From Sipunculus nudus (taxonomy: Eukaryota; Annelida; Sipuncula; Golfingiida; Sipunculidae), in the NCBI GenBank assembly GCA_026874595.1, contig CM049306.1, forward strand, positions 16,823,019 through 16,887,018: DNA of 64,000 nucleotides, in the 5' to 3' direction. The notes beneath the pieces were generated by a model. That model was not told the DNA's origin, did not search any database, and saw only the letters and a list, made by a program, of their open reading frames with translations. The position numbers and the translations under genes are program-made. Positions 9,269-22,945 of this stretch are shown here, piece after piece. Numbering within the stretch: position 1 is the stretch's first letter; every line of letters begins with the position of its first letter.

Positions 9269-12200
9269 AAGCGGTCAATGTGCGGTGATATCCAGGTTTT
9301 CTAACCTATTTTTATTAAAGCTCCAAGGGATTACCTTTAGTTTATAAAGGTCAGATAGAGGATTGGGCCCCTTTAAGTAAAGCTGGCCTGAAAGAAGAGT
9401 AAGAAAAATCAAATTCCTGGCTTCAAAAGGAAGCCTCTGACTTGGTATAAACCATGTACCCTGCAATGGTGGCAATACAGAGGGACAGTATTGAATGCAT
9501 ATATATATTGTTCACAAATACTAGTATTCCACATTTCACTCAATGCTCCAAAGTATTTTTAGTGGATGATTCATGGGTCCATTCATAGGTGATCACAAAA
9601 TTAAACTTTAGAGCATGAAGTTGCCCTGGGAAGTGGTCAATTAAGTTATCGGCTATCAGAGGTATCACTATAATAAGCTGACTGGTACCAGTACATGTAA
9701 ACCACTTGTGGTCTGTTTCAAAGTGGGTCTTATTAGACTGGTTTCATTGTCTAGGATATATGACTTGAATTATCACTTCTGGTCAGCCTCTAGGGTGGTC
9801 CTCTGAGTCATACTCTCCTCTCCTTCCTTGTTACTTTATACTAAGAAGGTGGAGATGTTTTTACCAATACAAGTTTTTTAGTCTTTGTAGTCAGACATTC
9901 TACTTGCAGATACCCATCTGTTTTTGGTAATAATTATGAAATCTTCATATTTTTGTTCAATGACTCACAGTAGTATGTGCTCTCCAGTAACAGATTATGA
10001 AATGTTTGGTTCAAACTTGTACACTTTATACTTGGTCTATTAGATGTCAGTTCATGTTGTGACAGTACTGATGGTATTTTAAGCTGATAACAGTAATCAT
10101 ATTTATAGTGATAGTACCAAGTGTACAAAATATCCAATCAACACCTGTTGCAAGCTTGGTGTCAATGAGCCATTCACTTAATGCAACATATCATGAGAGA
10201 ACATACTAATTTTTCAGATATTAGAATTATTTTACTGAAAGGTTTTGCTAGGTTTGATTATGATCTCCTGTTTTACACTTACCAGAGTACCTGATTTATC
10301 AATGAGTTTCAATATAAAATAATTTTTTACAAAAGATACCTGCAAAATCTAATGAGTGCTCCTTGGTGGAACTGACTACAGCAGGATTACCTATTCCTAT
10401 TTTTTTGGTATCTACAGTAATTGATCCTGGTATCACAAAATGAACATTCTTTTTTATATTCAGATGATACAGACCATTATGTATTCTGAAGCATCATATT
10501 CTCTTTAATTGGTCTAATGTAATCCTTTGTGTTTTCAAACAATACTTATTAAGTACATGTATGCCTAAACTAGCAGCAGATATGAGGCTCAATAAGATAG
10601 TCACCTGGATTAAAATCACACAGCAGGCTTTTTTCCTTCATATTTACTTGTGTTATATGCTCTGCTCTTTATTATTATATTTATATTTAGATAATAAAAG
10701 AATGTATGGTTTAAATGGTATTTTTTTTATATAATTTTACAATTGTTATTGCAATCTCAAATGAAAATCAGTTTCAGATAAATGGAATAACTCATGCAAT
10801 AAATATTGTCAGGAAGGGGTGGTTTGGAGGTTTAACAAGGGTGAGCAGGTGCAGCAAGTATTTGTTGACAATGTACAAGCGGATTACTTTCAAGGAGTTC
10901 CCATCACCCTTCTTGGTGATCCATATTGTCTTAATACAGGAGGAATTTCCTGTGGTTGACCATAGGGTGATCCTGTTTATCCCTCTGACAAGTTCAAACT
11001 GACACGATCATAATCTACTCTATCTGAACAGTCATGAATTTACCCCTTGGGAGGAAACTGTCAGATAGGAGGGGGCTTATATCTCTTCCACAAATTCACC
11101 CATGCAAACCACAGAATCAGTACAAAGGACTGTGGGAAGGAAAAAAACCTATGCAATGCAGTTTCTTCTCAAATCTAGCACCTTGACATTACAGACAATA
11201 TGGTACAGCTTAAAAGCTGATAGTCCCTTGGCAAGACTCCCTTCAGATGTGTATTTGCTCATTTTGGCTGGAACAGAAGCAAATTTTCAGTAGGTACATG
11301 GAGGTTATTCAGTGTACCTCCACCTGGGGGCACCGATAAAGAATATGCCTTCAAGAGAGGAACTACATGAGTAAGGTGGAATCTAGCCCTCTGGCTGACC
11401 ACTAAACAGCACTGTAACAGTACTAGTCTTCACAGCACCACATGGCCTCAGAGAAACTACACACAACTTTTCTAGGGATAAGCTATTAAAATGAGCTACT
11501 TGACTTGAATATGGTTCCAGTAGCACTTCTTGGAGCCAAAAAATAAGAACAACAAAAAAACAATCGACATTGTTTATACAGAGGTCCCTAGATTAAGGTA
11601 TGCTCATATCAAATAGAGGATATCATAAACTAACCCACTTTTTTCTATTCCATGCTATAAGTTTTTTCTTCTGACCACAAAAATAAATACCATTAACAGG
11701 CCTCCCATGCAGGTAGAGATAAATTATGCCAATAAGTTGGGAGTTTCATGAACAAATGCTCATCTGCCAAGGTATTATTGTTCTGATAAACAGTTTCACA
11801 AAAAGGAACAGTTTGTGTGAAATGTTTGATCAAAATTTACCTGTGATCATCTATCAGTATTTTCTATTTAAATACCTTAAAATGATAAGTATATATATTG
11901 CCTAAACATAAATTCAAATGAATTCACTATTTTCTCACAGAATAAAACAGGAGAGCCAAATGAGTAAAGATATTTGAAAACATTACTCTAAGTGATATTA
12001 TGTAAGCAAACTAATATTCCTCAATTTGAAATTCAGTAAATATTAATACAAAAGATGCTTCATATAGACTCTGCTTTTTGTCTTGTGGCAAGCAAACATG
12101 AAAATGGTAAATTGTTGGGTACAGGATTGATATATGGCTGAGGTTTAGGGAAATTTACTGCGGTGTAACCACTTTGAACCAGACTGACCTACCAGTCATT

Positions 12201-15200
12201 CATCATGACAGCCTGAGCTATAAACACTATAACCTGTTCATATCTTAGGGTATGTGTCAAGATACATGGCTGTCCAGTCTCAAATCAGCTGCTATGTTCC
12301 ATTAATAATCATGCATATAATGTCATTTTGACTGTTTATGGCAGGAGGTGACACAGCAGATGTATGTTCTAACTCCCATTATTTGGGCCTTGGTGTATTA
12401 CCAGGTAAATGCCTTGGGCCTGTTGCAATAACATTTTACTGGACTTAGACAATGAAAGTTGCTGGTAATAAGTTCAGAAACATTAGTTATCAACTGGTTC
12501 ATAATGTATTTCCAGTAAAATGTAACAATAAATACACTATGGGAAATTTTTCTGTCTTTCAGTAAATTATGAAGTATGCCCTTGTTCTTCATATATCACT
12601 GTATGTAACACAGAAGATAGCCAGAACATACCCCTTTCACTGTGTAAAAAATATCACTAATGGAAAGAAGATGTACTTACCTTAAAAGCCCTAAAGGAGA
12701 ACTATACTGACAGTAACCAATGGTTTTCAATGCGTTTTCATTTATTCACAATTATATTTCACTTCTGCTATCTGTTTGTTTTATACTTTACTAGAACATG
12801 TGCTATCCTGGGGATCATTATCTGTTCTGCAACCAAGTATGCCTTTTAGCCAACTGTCCAAAAAACTTTACTCGTCTTATAATTAGACTGACATAAATAA
12901 TGCATTGTTCAGCTGTATATTTCTCATTTGTTGACTAAGCATCCATGGTGTAATTTTATGTAGTAGAAAGTGATGTTTAAAACCTTGCACAGGTGCAGTG
13001 TGTGTGTATCATGGAAAGTTCATGTTCATTCTTAATAAACTTGTTTGAAACCATGGAAACACAGAATGACATGGGCAGAAACCATGGTAAGTGCTATTAA
13101 TCACAGAGCTGGGTAGCAGGAAGGTCATGGAGAGGAAGGCATCCCAATGTCATCATCACTTAGGAAACACCTGTACACTTGCCATGTACACTCTGTCCTG
13201 GTTATATGGGTTTTATTAATATAGTTTGTAATTATGCCACTCAGGTAGGCAGACTGAATACTGGAGCATTCCAAGTACATGTGTGATCTATTACAGCACA
13301 GGGGTTACACTTGCACTGCTTCAGTGCAAGCCCAGCTCATCCGTGGCTGTCAGCAATGTAAGAGGTTATCACTTGGCTGAACCTTACCTTCTGTCCCCTG
13401 GTCTCATGATTAATTATGTTTATGTCAGATACACATGCTGTTTCTTATAGCTAATACCCTGAGTAACCCATATAACCCTTCCACAAGGTAGCAGCAAACC
13501 AGTTTAATAGTTTTCACTAATACTTGGTACTCACATTGCAATCACAGCAAAATAAATTTGTAAAACCAGGATTTTTTTAACTGCAAAGGAGAGAATGAGA
13601 ACTTATCCTTTAGTGCACATGTTGTATGAAAACTCCAAGACAAATATTCCTAGCTACTGAAGCAACACTGAGGCATTTTTTAAGAAGTTGCATTATCCCA
13701 AATGGTATAATTCAATCTGATATATGCATTAATGCATTAAATATAATTACAGGAGGGGGTTCCAGTTCCTCCTGGTGTCTGAAATGGCATTCATTAAAGT
13801 GTAAATTGCACCATGTAGGAATAGGCTTATCATAATCAATAGTATGGTTAACATCTACCTAATCTGATCAGATTAGATTTACTCTGTTTACATATATGGC
13901 ACATGGACTACACATGCTATTAACTTATTTACTGATTGGCTGCTACACTTTATTGTGGGACATCATGTTCATATGTCCGGCAAATCAACAATATTAGTGT
14001 TTAAATGCTTTAAAAATTTCTAGAAACATTTGCACTATCTTGCATACATTTTTGAAAGAACATTCTAGAACTAGACCTGAAAATCCTCACTTCAAGTCAG
14101 TTAACTGGACTGATCTTACCTGTGTCACAAACATAGTTTTGTTTAACTAAATAAAATCTAAAATTTTGTACAAGTAGGTTTTAGTTACAGCTTAATAGGT
14201 GACAAATAATTTTTCCAGATGTTGAATTAATCACTGCAATTTTCAGAGCATTAACAGTGCACCATATGAATGGAGAACTGAATGGATGCCTGGAGCTATA
14301 GTTAAGAAGAGAACCACAAGATATAATGTAAACAGCTGGCCATCCACATGTGAGCTCATCTGGTTCTAATACAAGCACACATGAAGAAATACAGAGGGAA
14401 AATGTCTACTTCATATCATTGGTATAACAAGCATGGTCAGCATATAAAAAATCATCATCAGTGTTGTTATGTTGTTAATTACCTCACATAATTTAGGTGG
14501 ATAGAAATCATGTTTTTCTATCTGTTGTATTTGTTGCCTGCTCATATATCTAAAAAAGTAGTGGTTAATTTACTTGAATGACAAAGAGAGAGATATATGT
14601 TTGACTCTTTCACCAAGCAGATGAGATAACTGCTACTAGTTTTGGCATCTGTAGGCTGACTTTTGGAAATATACATATATTGGCAATAACAGAGACAGAT
14701 TGCTTGAATGATTACGGTGATCCCACGGTTTTATTTCTAAATTATGAAGTTGCATGGGAGAATCATGTGCTTTTTTTAGCTTGTTTATGTTAATTTTGAA
14801 CAGCAGACCAAATGCAAATCTTAATATGGAGATTACTTAGCTGAAGTTTTACGAAACAGCTAGGACTCCTTTTTTACTAAAGTTCTACAATTGTCTTGAA
14901 TAAAACTGATAGATAGTAGCATTGTAGACTCTTAGGTGCTCTGTTGAACTTTTAACATAACAATAATAATTTGTCCAGGTAAGCAGTTATAAACTGTATT
15001 AAACATGATGTTTAATCACCTAACAATTTCCAATCCTGCATTTATTTAACATTATGCAGTTAATTTAAGAAATATAAAACATAATATAATGCAGTATCTT
15101 TTATTTAGCTTAGACCATGGTCTGGAAGTTAAAAAATGTGTAACATGTTTGAGAAATAAATAATGCATTTTTTTCATGACTGTCAGATTAACAATGGAGA

Positions 15201-16403
15201 ACATCTAGTGACAGGCCTGATAATATTAGTCCCACCAGCCTGAATGTTATCTTGTTGAGCTGCTGTTTCATGAGCTTTGCCACCTGAACAGTGTGTAACC
15301 TGGAAGACCAGCACTGTAGAACAGGTTAAGTACTGTAGTGTAAGGCAGCCAGCTGGGAAGCAGCAGCCCAGATCTGCCAGTGCTGGTGACCTGCCAATCA
15401 GGCCAGCAGCACTGATACTGCACACAGTATTTACCAGTCTGATTCTCCTTGCTATGCTATGTGTAGTGTTATGTCTGTGTGCAGGCATGTCTGTCACAAA
15501 GAAATTACCAACTCAATGACCACAGGGGCATGTTTGGACTCTAGGTGTCTGTGTTATCCATCTTAATACATATGGCCACGTTGTGTACACAACTCTGGTG
15601 TAATAACATCACATCATTATACGATATCTCCTTGCCCTGTCCTATCTAAAATCATGTCTCACAATGACATTCCTAGATTATCATATATATATCATAATAT
15701 TTTGCTCAATATGAATGAATAAACAATATATGTGCACATGCTGTATCTCGAACATTGAAGGTCTTGATCAATTTCCGCTATTGTAAATACCTTTGATCTA
15801 TTCAACAGCTGTTTCTCAGTCAATTGGTGTATTTTCATAACATGCCATCAATATTATTTATAAAAATACATTATCAAATAAGGCACAGATACAATGCAAT
15901 AGGCAATTCATGGGAGATATCTGTATTTAGGCTAAACTAACATCATTAGCATTCCTGTTCACTTTTATCTTTTCTTATAAGTAATTGCACATTTATAGTT
16001 CACACATGTAGGATGTTTGATAAGAGGAATTCAAAGGATACAGACAGTCCAGCAGAAATATTATTACAATTTCTCATAATTTATTATTTTTTTTCATGGT
16101 AAACTGAACACTGAGAAACTCAACTGAAAGATGTAACATAAATATTTTACAAATTAAGTTTTCCTAAAATGGGAAGCTCTTTAGCATGGGATTTATTTTG
16201 ATATGGTGATTAAAACTTCTTCAGTTTTTTTTTGTGAAAGTAAAGATTAATGAGCCATTAGTCTGCTACAAGAAAGTCTTGGAGTGAATCTGATGACTTT
16301 TTACATTTTTTTGTAGCTCAGTCCAGATTCAAAGGGATGACCTCTAAAAGGGATGACCTCCATTACCATGAAGTTCCATGGTACCTATTATGATTATACT
16401 CAC

Positions 16404-16528
16404 CTAGTTAGGAGCACAGCTGTGTCATAATGGCCTACATCATCATCATCCATGTTGTTTTGTTTATACTGCCACATACAAAATTCTTTCAGAGTTTTGG
16501 CTGCTACAGTTGTCACAATTGGTCCATC
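16404..16528 (-). CDS. ADAMTS: ADAMTS exon: catalytic domain, FC.WQ and HHDTA-like blocks
   Basis: 125 nt, encoding residues 91-131 plus two bases of Arg132. Acceptor ATTACAG, donor GTGAGT. It begins DGPIVTTVAAKTLKEFC. The family signature 'L+.FC.WQ' is seen as LKEFCMWQ. The acidic run NMDDDD is followed by VGHYDTAVLLTR, equivalent to the 'HHDTA.L.TR' segment of ADAMTS1/9-type enzymes; here the first His of HHD is replaced (GHYD). Asp110 in the YD pair is the residue that commonly contributes a structural calcium ligand in ADAMTS enzymes (family knowledge). Confidence 0.94.
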
Positions 16529-17021
16529 CTGTAATATAACATGACCTTTTTAAAATTTTTAAGTAATTATAATATTTATTATATATGTATAGGGTTTAAA
16601 CATGCTATTTCAAAATGATTAGTAAGAATCATAGATGTATTTTCCAAGTAAATTTCTATATCATGAATATTCAATAAGAAATAAAAAAGACAGCTGTCAG
16701 GACTGGTGTATATGAAGCACTCTCTAATGTAGGAGAGCACGAGTAACCTATAGAACAACAGCTGGTGTTATCATGAACCTTATGGATTTTTGGTATACAA
16801 TATAACCTAGAGTAATTCAAAGTCACCATAGTAATTCACTTATTAAGGTGATACAGAGAATCTTTGTGTCAAGGTTATGAAGTCATACAGCAGGTTGCAG
16901 TGACAGGTTTAAAACCTAGGCTTCCATTTCTTATGAAGGTTTTTCTTTGTTTTTCTTAGAAGTTAAACTCCCTTTATTTTGATATAAAAACATGGAGACT
17001 AACATTGCTCTCAAATTAAGA

Positions 17022-17041
17022 ATATATATATATATATATAT
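17022..17041. repeat. (AT)n microsatellite
   Basis: Ten uninterrupted AT dinucleotides within the 5.8-kb intron. Confidence 0.95.
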
Positions 17042-19084
17042 TAAAACACAGACCATTGAACCATACACTGTGTAGGGTACACAACTGTGTCTAAGTCTTT
17101 CAAGTTCACTCATTAACATCAAGAGGCTGCAAAACCCAAAGGTATCAGATAAATAGCTTTCATTTTATGATTCTTCATACTACACTTTTTATTACCAACC
17201 TGGCTGAAAATTAGTGTATGTTAAGTAATTCTGAGAGTTATTCCACTGTGTCTCTGCCTGACCAATTAATTTTATTCAGACACACTGCAACATGAAGAAC
17301 TGGACCCCTATTAGTAAAAGTGTAATATAATTATGGAAATCTTCTGTTCACAGTATTATATTAAGCTTTGAAGGAAGTGCCTTTGAAAATTGTGCAGACA
17401 AATCTCTATTCCAGAAGCATGCCACATATATGCGCAGTTGTTGCCAGATATAAGTATGGAATTTCATCTGGCAACCTGTAGGCATTTTACAAGAGCATAT
17501 CCCTGTGACATTAATGGGACCTTTATATTGCAATGGTTCAACAAGACCAGCAAGAAAGTCAATTATTATGTGTCTGTTAGTACCTGGCCTGTCTTATATT
17601 CTGTGGGTGGCCCCTGCATTCAGACTGAAGAATCTAGTACTGCAATTGTAAGGATCAACAAAAGAGATGAATACCAGCCAGGTCTGGGTTACCTTGTGTG
17701 GGCCTATTATGACTATTGTAATACCTATCAGCTATATTAACTTTGCACTTTTTGTGGTTCATAATTACATGTGACATTTAGCAGTATTATTTGCAACTCA
17801 TTGTCTCACACATTCAATTAGATAACATGTCAAGTAACAATATTTTACCTGGTGTTAGGCTAACCATTATTATTGTTTATTTGGAACTCATTTGCTGACA
17901 AATTTCTCACATCAAGTTATGAACTAAAAACATTTCTTTCAATATTTCTTTTACACTGCTTGTTCCATTTTTCCTATGAAATAATTTGTGGATTCAATAG
18001 TTCATGTGTATGCTGCATGTGTTGTTATGGTTTCTCTTTCTAATAATTGCTTAATTTCTGCATGTGAAATTTCCAGAATTCACATATGCAGGTGCACAAC
18101 TAATAAACACTAAACATTGCAAAAATATAATCATCCAACAGAAGACCCAGTTAAATAAATGGCGCAATTTTTTATCTTTGATTATTTGAGACTTTCCATC
18201 AAATGCCTTTCAGTTTCAGCAACATCCTCTGTGCTAAGCATACTCTGGATAAAAGAATTAAAGACTGTGTCTATTTAATGACAAGCCGTCAAGACTCGGC
18301 ATCCAACGATTCACTATGGTAACAGTGACTAAACACTGACTACACAGCAGCCCCCTAGTCTTGTAGGTCACTGTTACTGACCTTGAATGTCCAGTACAGA
18401 GGTCAAGTTTAACTGGACCCTGCTGAAGATGGGAACAGCCTTGGTGTTCCTCATGGCCAATTTTCTGTGATTAGCCTTGCCCTTGGATGACCCTCACCCT
18501 ACCCCTGCTGCTGAGTGTAGTCAGCATCTGACTGCAGGGGGTGCCAAGCCTGGTTAGAGAGCACCAGAATGACTTACAGGTGTTGTTAAACCCCTAGCTA
18601 CACCCTGCTGATATCAGTGAGCAACAGTGATTATATATTGTCTTCAACAATCCACAACACCATAAGGTACCATATAATACTACTGAATGTATATGTTTGT
18701 GTGTGTTATACAAGAAACACTGAGTTATTACTGTCAAGGTGGTGAGGGATGCCTTTAAAATTCAACCCACACCAATCTGATAACACTGAGTGGCAGCAAT
18801 TATTTGTCTTTAACAGTCCTGTATAACTGTTTTATTAAAGTACTACAGCTGATGGTACTTCAGCAGTTTCTCTTACATTTTAGATTTTGTTATAAGTGGA
18901 GGTAAAGGGAATTGTGCCTTAAAATGTTAAAAAAATGACTGACTCTTGTTTCCGCACAAGAAAATTATAACTAGAAAATGGGTAGTCAACAGGCGACAAC
19001 GTTTTTTATCTGCCAAAATCAGTGGTGAAGTGAGGCATGGATTGAGTGGTATGTCAGACCACTACTGAATGAAGTCCACTAAAA

Positions 19085-20330
19085 CTCTGAGAAAAGAGCA
19101 TTAATTTATTCAATGAAAACAGGGAGGTAGGTAGCGATACCTGTCTGGTTTACGAAAAAAAGTATCCCAAGATGCATTAACAAGCAAAATTTCAGACCAA
19201 CACACTGAACCACTCCTGAGATGAGTAACTTTGACCAAGAGTAAACGTATGGATGGACATCAAGCATAAACAACTGCATGTGGCATCACCAGTCTTGAAT
19301 ACAAGATGGAGGAGTCCAAAATCTATGCACATGCACAATTTTAGGCAATTACGGCTGTAGATACAAGATGGATGGACATGCCTAATTTCAGACTAATACC
19401 TTGAACCACTCCTGAGATATGAGCAATTATCACCAAAAGCAAATGTATGGATGGAAGTCTTGGGAAAACGATTGCAGATTGTACCACAAGTGTTGAATAC
19501 GAGATGGAGGATTCCAAGATCCATGGATATGCACAATTTTAGGCCAATACACCAAGTCACTCCTGAGAAAAAGGGCTTTAATTTATTCTAAGAAAACAAG
19601 AAGGTAGGTGGTGCCACCTGTCTGGTTTACTGGAAAATTTTTTAAGATGGATTGACATGCCAAATTTCAGACCAATAACTTGAACCACTCCTGTGATATG
19701 AGCAATTATCACCAAAAGCAAAGGTACGGATGGACACTAATGGAAAATGACTGCAGATGGCACCACAAGTCTTGAATATGAGATGGAGGATTCCAAGATC
19801 TATGGATATGCACAATTTCAGGCCAATATGACAAATCATTCCTGAGAAAAGGGCATTAATTTATTCTATGAAAATAGGGAGGTAGATGGTGCTACCTGTC
19901 TGGTTAATGAGAAAACTTGCCAAGATCGATGGACATGCCGAATTTCAGACCAATGCCTTGAACCGTTTCTCAGATATGAGTAATTTTCACCAACAGCAAA
20001 TGTAAGGATGGATGCCACTCAAAAAAAGATTTCAGATGACCCAACCAGTCATGTTTTTTACGAGATAGAGGTGTCAAGGATCTATAGGCATGCACATTTT
20101 CAACCCAATACATTAACACGAACAGATGGCAAATGCAAAGATGGATGCTATGCAAAATGTATTGTAGGTTGTGCCAACTGTCTTGATTACAAGATGGAGA
20201 GATCCAAGATCTATGGACATGCAAAATACCAAATCAGCTCCATACAGTGAACCACTCCTAAGATATGGGGTGTTATCTAAAAGACAACAAGATTCGTACT
20301 GGACAAAAAAGGATTGCAGGTGGGCCACCT
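19085..20330 (+). repeat. Tandem array, ~280-bp degenerate unit
   Basis: Recurring landmarks are GGACATGCC..AATTTCAGAC at about 19374, 19652 and 19931 (spacing 278-279 bp), TTGAACCACTCCTGAGATAT, and a CTTGAATAC.AGATGGAGG block near 19295, 19492, 19772 and 20180. A GGTGGTGCCACC-type box followed by TGTCTGGTT occurs at 19606-19619, with weaker copies near 19124 and 19880. The same sequence appears once at 42480-42680. About four to five degenerate copies. No terminal inverted repeat was found. Possibly the core of an eroded element. Confidence 0.8.
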
Positions 20331-22367
20331 GTTTTTGTTATGCACAACTACATAGTGAGGGAATAACTATGCCTGGTTTCGGAAAGAACAGTCCAAAGGT
20401 CTCAGAGGAGTTTTCCAGTAATGAACTCCATGGCTGGTAAACCTGTGCAAAAATATAGTATCTGCAAAACTCTGTTTTGGCGGATACATTTACATGATTA
20501 TCACACTAGCAGTTTCTTACTGGTGATGACATCACAGTCTCCTGTAACAAATATAAAAAAGAACGAATTGTCACCAGCTGCCTACACAAGATATTCAGAT
20601 AATTATATGAATACAATCACCACATGCTGGCCTTTGTTTACCATATCCTGGATCTGCCTGGTATTTATTGACAAGTTTTCAGTTCAATTTACTCACTAAA
20701 GGAATATCCTTTTTCTGACATCACCCTCAATATTTTGATAAAATGTGCCATCTGTAACAATGCAATGGTCTTTTTGGTTCCTTGTACAGTCTTGCACCCA
20801 CTTTTGCACAATGAATATACTTGGGATCATATATCATGTATGCTTTCAAGTTTCTTCAGTGCATATACAGCAAATTATTCTGAAATATTTCCTTATATAC
20901 CAATGCATGTTTAATACACTGAAATATATGCATTTGGGACATAAATTAACTACAAATTGTCTGTATATAAAGTATTTAGCAATCTTGTTGTTGTTAGACA
21001 AAAAAAAGATATTCCCAGGCTTTGTGCCAAAAACCACATCAGTGGCAATACAGAAGTATGACTTCACACGCATGGTCCGTATCTGGTAACATAACTATTT
21101 TCATAAGCCAAAAACTATACCACCTAATGGTTCAGCTACATTATCAGTCAAACATGCTATTATGATTCTTGACAGACACATCAGTCATTGTCCATGAGGT
21201 AAAGACATGTTATATTTAGTGGTTATGTAATAATCAAAATGTTTCATCACTGTATCATTGCCTGCTATCCATTCATTGGTGTTCCACATCAAAAGACATA
21301 TCTGAGGTTTTCAAACTATCTAGGTGTATCCCTTATTCTAATAGACCTTCATGATTTCATACCAAAATATTTTATGAAAAATACACTTAGATAACCTTCC
21401 ATGCACCGTACTTAATAACATTGCCAAATTAAAAAAGGAAATCAAACTAGGTTACAAATAACCACAATTTGTTAATTAACTGGAAATCTATAAATACATG
21501 TGTACATATTTCCACTAAATGACATGCTCAAATGGGTGTATCCCAAACCTGATGGCCCCAAAAATAAACTACGGACACCCACAGGCATGTCAGATCAATT
21601 ACTTGGAACATCATTCTCACTCTTGTGTTTGGATTAAAACTGATATTTTTAATTGTGTTGTCATTACTAATTAAATGAGTGAGTTGTGCAAACATTAATC
21701 ATATGGGATATGCTTATATTTCCGTCCCGGATTATACAGTTCCTGTGCTGTGAAATTATCAAAGGAAATGCTATCCATCCCTTAAGGGGTTCTGGTGATG
21801 ATGTAATATATTAAGATAACATGTTACATAATTTGGTTTACACTGAGTTATGCAAGGTGAGCTCTGGTTCATTTGAAGTCTGCAAACATACCAAGCTGAA
21901 GAATTTTATCAGCTTCGTTGTAGAATATCAACTTTAAAACCCCTTGTTTTACACAATTTATGAAATAATTAACAGATGTCACTAGCACATATGGTAAAAC
22001 ATCTGGTAAGGTGTAAGGTTGAACAATATGGAGCCACTAGTACATTAAATCTCTTTGAGATGTCTAGTGTACCTAAAATTCTGCGATGTCATGACCCCAA
22101 CTTGAGTACTGACTAAAGAACCCTTTAGCCTACACATCACTGTTATGTCCCAAGGTCCTCATTACTGTCGCATTCATAATAAGTTCATTCAGGAATAAGA
22201 GTAACACCAGGGAGAATACATAATTCTTCATGCTGCCTGTATTGCATATATGTTACTTAAAACTATAATATTTCCATATGCTGTAACTTCTGGTTGTGTT
22301 TGTCTTTTTGATTTCCATAATACTGAATGTTATATGGTGTTTTGAGTGTGGTTTTTTTTGCACTTAC

Positions 22368-22451
22368 CGATTCATTTTTCAGGATCAAAATCTTAACAAC
22401 AACAACATTGATGTTATTTCCTATGGAAACATCACGGTACAAATCTGCTAC
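22368..22451 (-). CDS. ADAMTS: ADAMTS exon: catalytic domain, SIGNNINVVVV segment
   Basis: 84 nt, exactly 28 codons (residues 63-90), phase 0 at both ends, with acceptor TTTTTTTCAG and donor GTAAGT. It reads VADLYRDVSIGNNINVVVVK and then ILILKNES. This matches the ADAMTS block in which a '(I/V)A..Y+D.SIGN.INIVVV+L' motif follows the first helix. Only a 306-bp intron separates it from the previous exon. No cysteines, as is usual for this stretch. Confidence 0.94.
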
Positions 22452-22757
22452 CTGAAAAAAAGAAAGTGTGAAAATAACATAATGCCCCATAAATTTTCAT
22501 TTAAAAAGACTAATAAATGTTGTTATTTATGAATACCTATACAAAGTGCAAAAGATATAAATTACAAACAGTCATTGCTAAGGGTTTCTAACAAAATGTC
22601 AACAAATTATTACATTTACCTTGCCAGTGACATATTAAATGACTTATTATCATTAATACTGGTAAAATGATCATGTCTAGGACATGATAATATTTATATT
22701 CAGGATTAATTATTTTCTGTTTCTAAATCTAAGAAAACACAATGATGTAGAACTCAC
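22452..22757 (-). other. ADAMTS intron (306 bp)
   Basis: Shortest intron of the locus, phase 0, between VVMAI and VADLY, bounded by GTGAGT and a T-rich TTTTTTTCAG. Nothing else recognised. Confidence 0.92.
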
Positions 22758-22945
22758 AATGGCCATGACAACAAGAAGGTATTCATGGAGACTGTTGCCA
22801 TGGTATTGTACCATGGAGGCATCAGCCACCACCATGGTCTCAACAAACTGTTCCCTGGAAACAGAGCGTCTGTGCCGTTTAAGATGATGATGTATTTCCC
22901 AAGGATTGGTACCCTCCCCTGGTTTACTGCTTACATGTAAGGTAT
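22758..22945 (-). CDS. ADAMTS: ADAMTS exon: propeptide end, furin site, start of catalytic domain
   Basis: 188 nt, encoding residues 1-62 after a split codon (phase-1 acceptor, TTTTTAG just above 22945). It ends in phase 0 at a GTGAGT donor. Residues 17-26 read IHHHLKRHRR. The R-H-R-R run (22866-22877) fits the proprotein-convertase consensus, so cleavage before Ser27 would release the mature enzyme. Residues 33-62 (FVETMVVADASMVQYHG..., ending VVMAI) are the first strand and helix of the reprolysin fold, with the diagnostic VETMVVAD. The preceding propeptide exon should end with one base of a split codon; I could not identify it. A cysteine-switch-type cysteine is not present here and would be in the missing exons. 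Confidence 0.93.

Larger units (their letters stand above)
5952..16403 (-). other. ADAMTS intron (10.5 kb)
   Basis: Phase-2 intron between the HYDTA exon and the 41-nt CDTL exon, bounded by GTGAGT and TTTTGCAG. It contains the 60-bp-arm hairpin at 6136-6270, an isolated element terminus at 9236-9268 and an 18-bp palindrome at 13859-13876. GC-richer patches, such as 15240-15440, give overlapping short open frames on both strands but show no family resemblance. No further exon is needed, because the frame joins directly across. Confidence 0.85.
16529..22367 (-). other. ADAMTS intron (5.8 kb)
   Basis: Phase-0 intron between the SIGNNINVVVV exon and the DGPIVTT exon, bounded by GTAAGT and TTACAG. 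It carries an (AT)n run (17022-17041) and the ~280-bp tandem array at 19085-20330. An open frame of about 116 codons on the plus strand ending near 17740 has no recognisable family or ATG at its 5' limit and is treated as chance. Confidence 0.87.
712..22945 (-). other. ADAMTS: Partial ADAMTS-family metalloprotease gene locus (7 exons)
   Basis: Seven minus-strand exons splice into one open frame of 285 codons plus a split first codon. The predicted product is the end of an ADAMTS propeptide (furin-type RHRR, residues 23-26), a full reprolysin-type catalytic domain (about 33-240) and the first part of the disintegrin-like domain (about 258-285). ADAMTS proteins are secreted zinc endopeptidases that cut extracellular matrix proteins such as proteoglycans. 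All junctions are GT-AG, with intron phases 1, 0, 0, 2, 1, 2, 2, 0 in transcript order. Blocks such as [20 protein letters not shown] and GYGDCLLDKP resemble ADAMTS9/20 and the ADAMTS1/4/5 group more than ADAMTS2/3 or ADAMTS6/10, which read HExGHNFGM at the zinc site. The gene is incomplete at both ends: the C-terminal domains lie past position 1, and the signal peptide and main propeptide were not found. Introns range from 306 bp to 10.5 kb. Confidence 0.93.

Noticed and set aside
15183-15519. Overlapping open frames of 104 and 80 codons on opposite strands
   Set aside because: A GC-richer patch lowers stop density on both strands. Neither product resembles a known family, and the ADAMTS frame does not require an exon here.
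16326-16372. Direct duplication AAAGGGATGACCTC next to the HYDTA exon
   Set aside because: A 14-bp local duplication near a splice donor can arise by replication slippage; no further structure supports a function.
17390-17740. 116-codon plus-strand open frame in the 5.8-kb intron
   Set aside because: Starts on TTG rather than ATG and shows no signal peptide, domain or splice context. A frame of this length is expected by chance in 64 kb. A protein search with no hit would confirm rejection.
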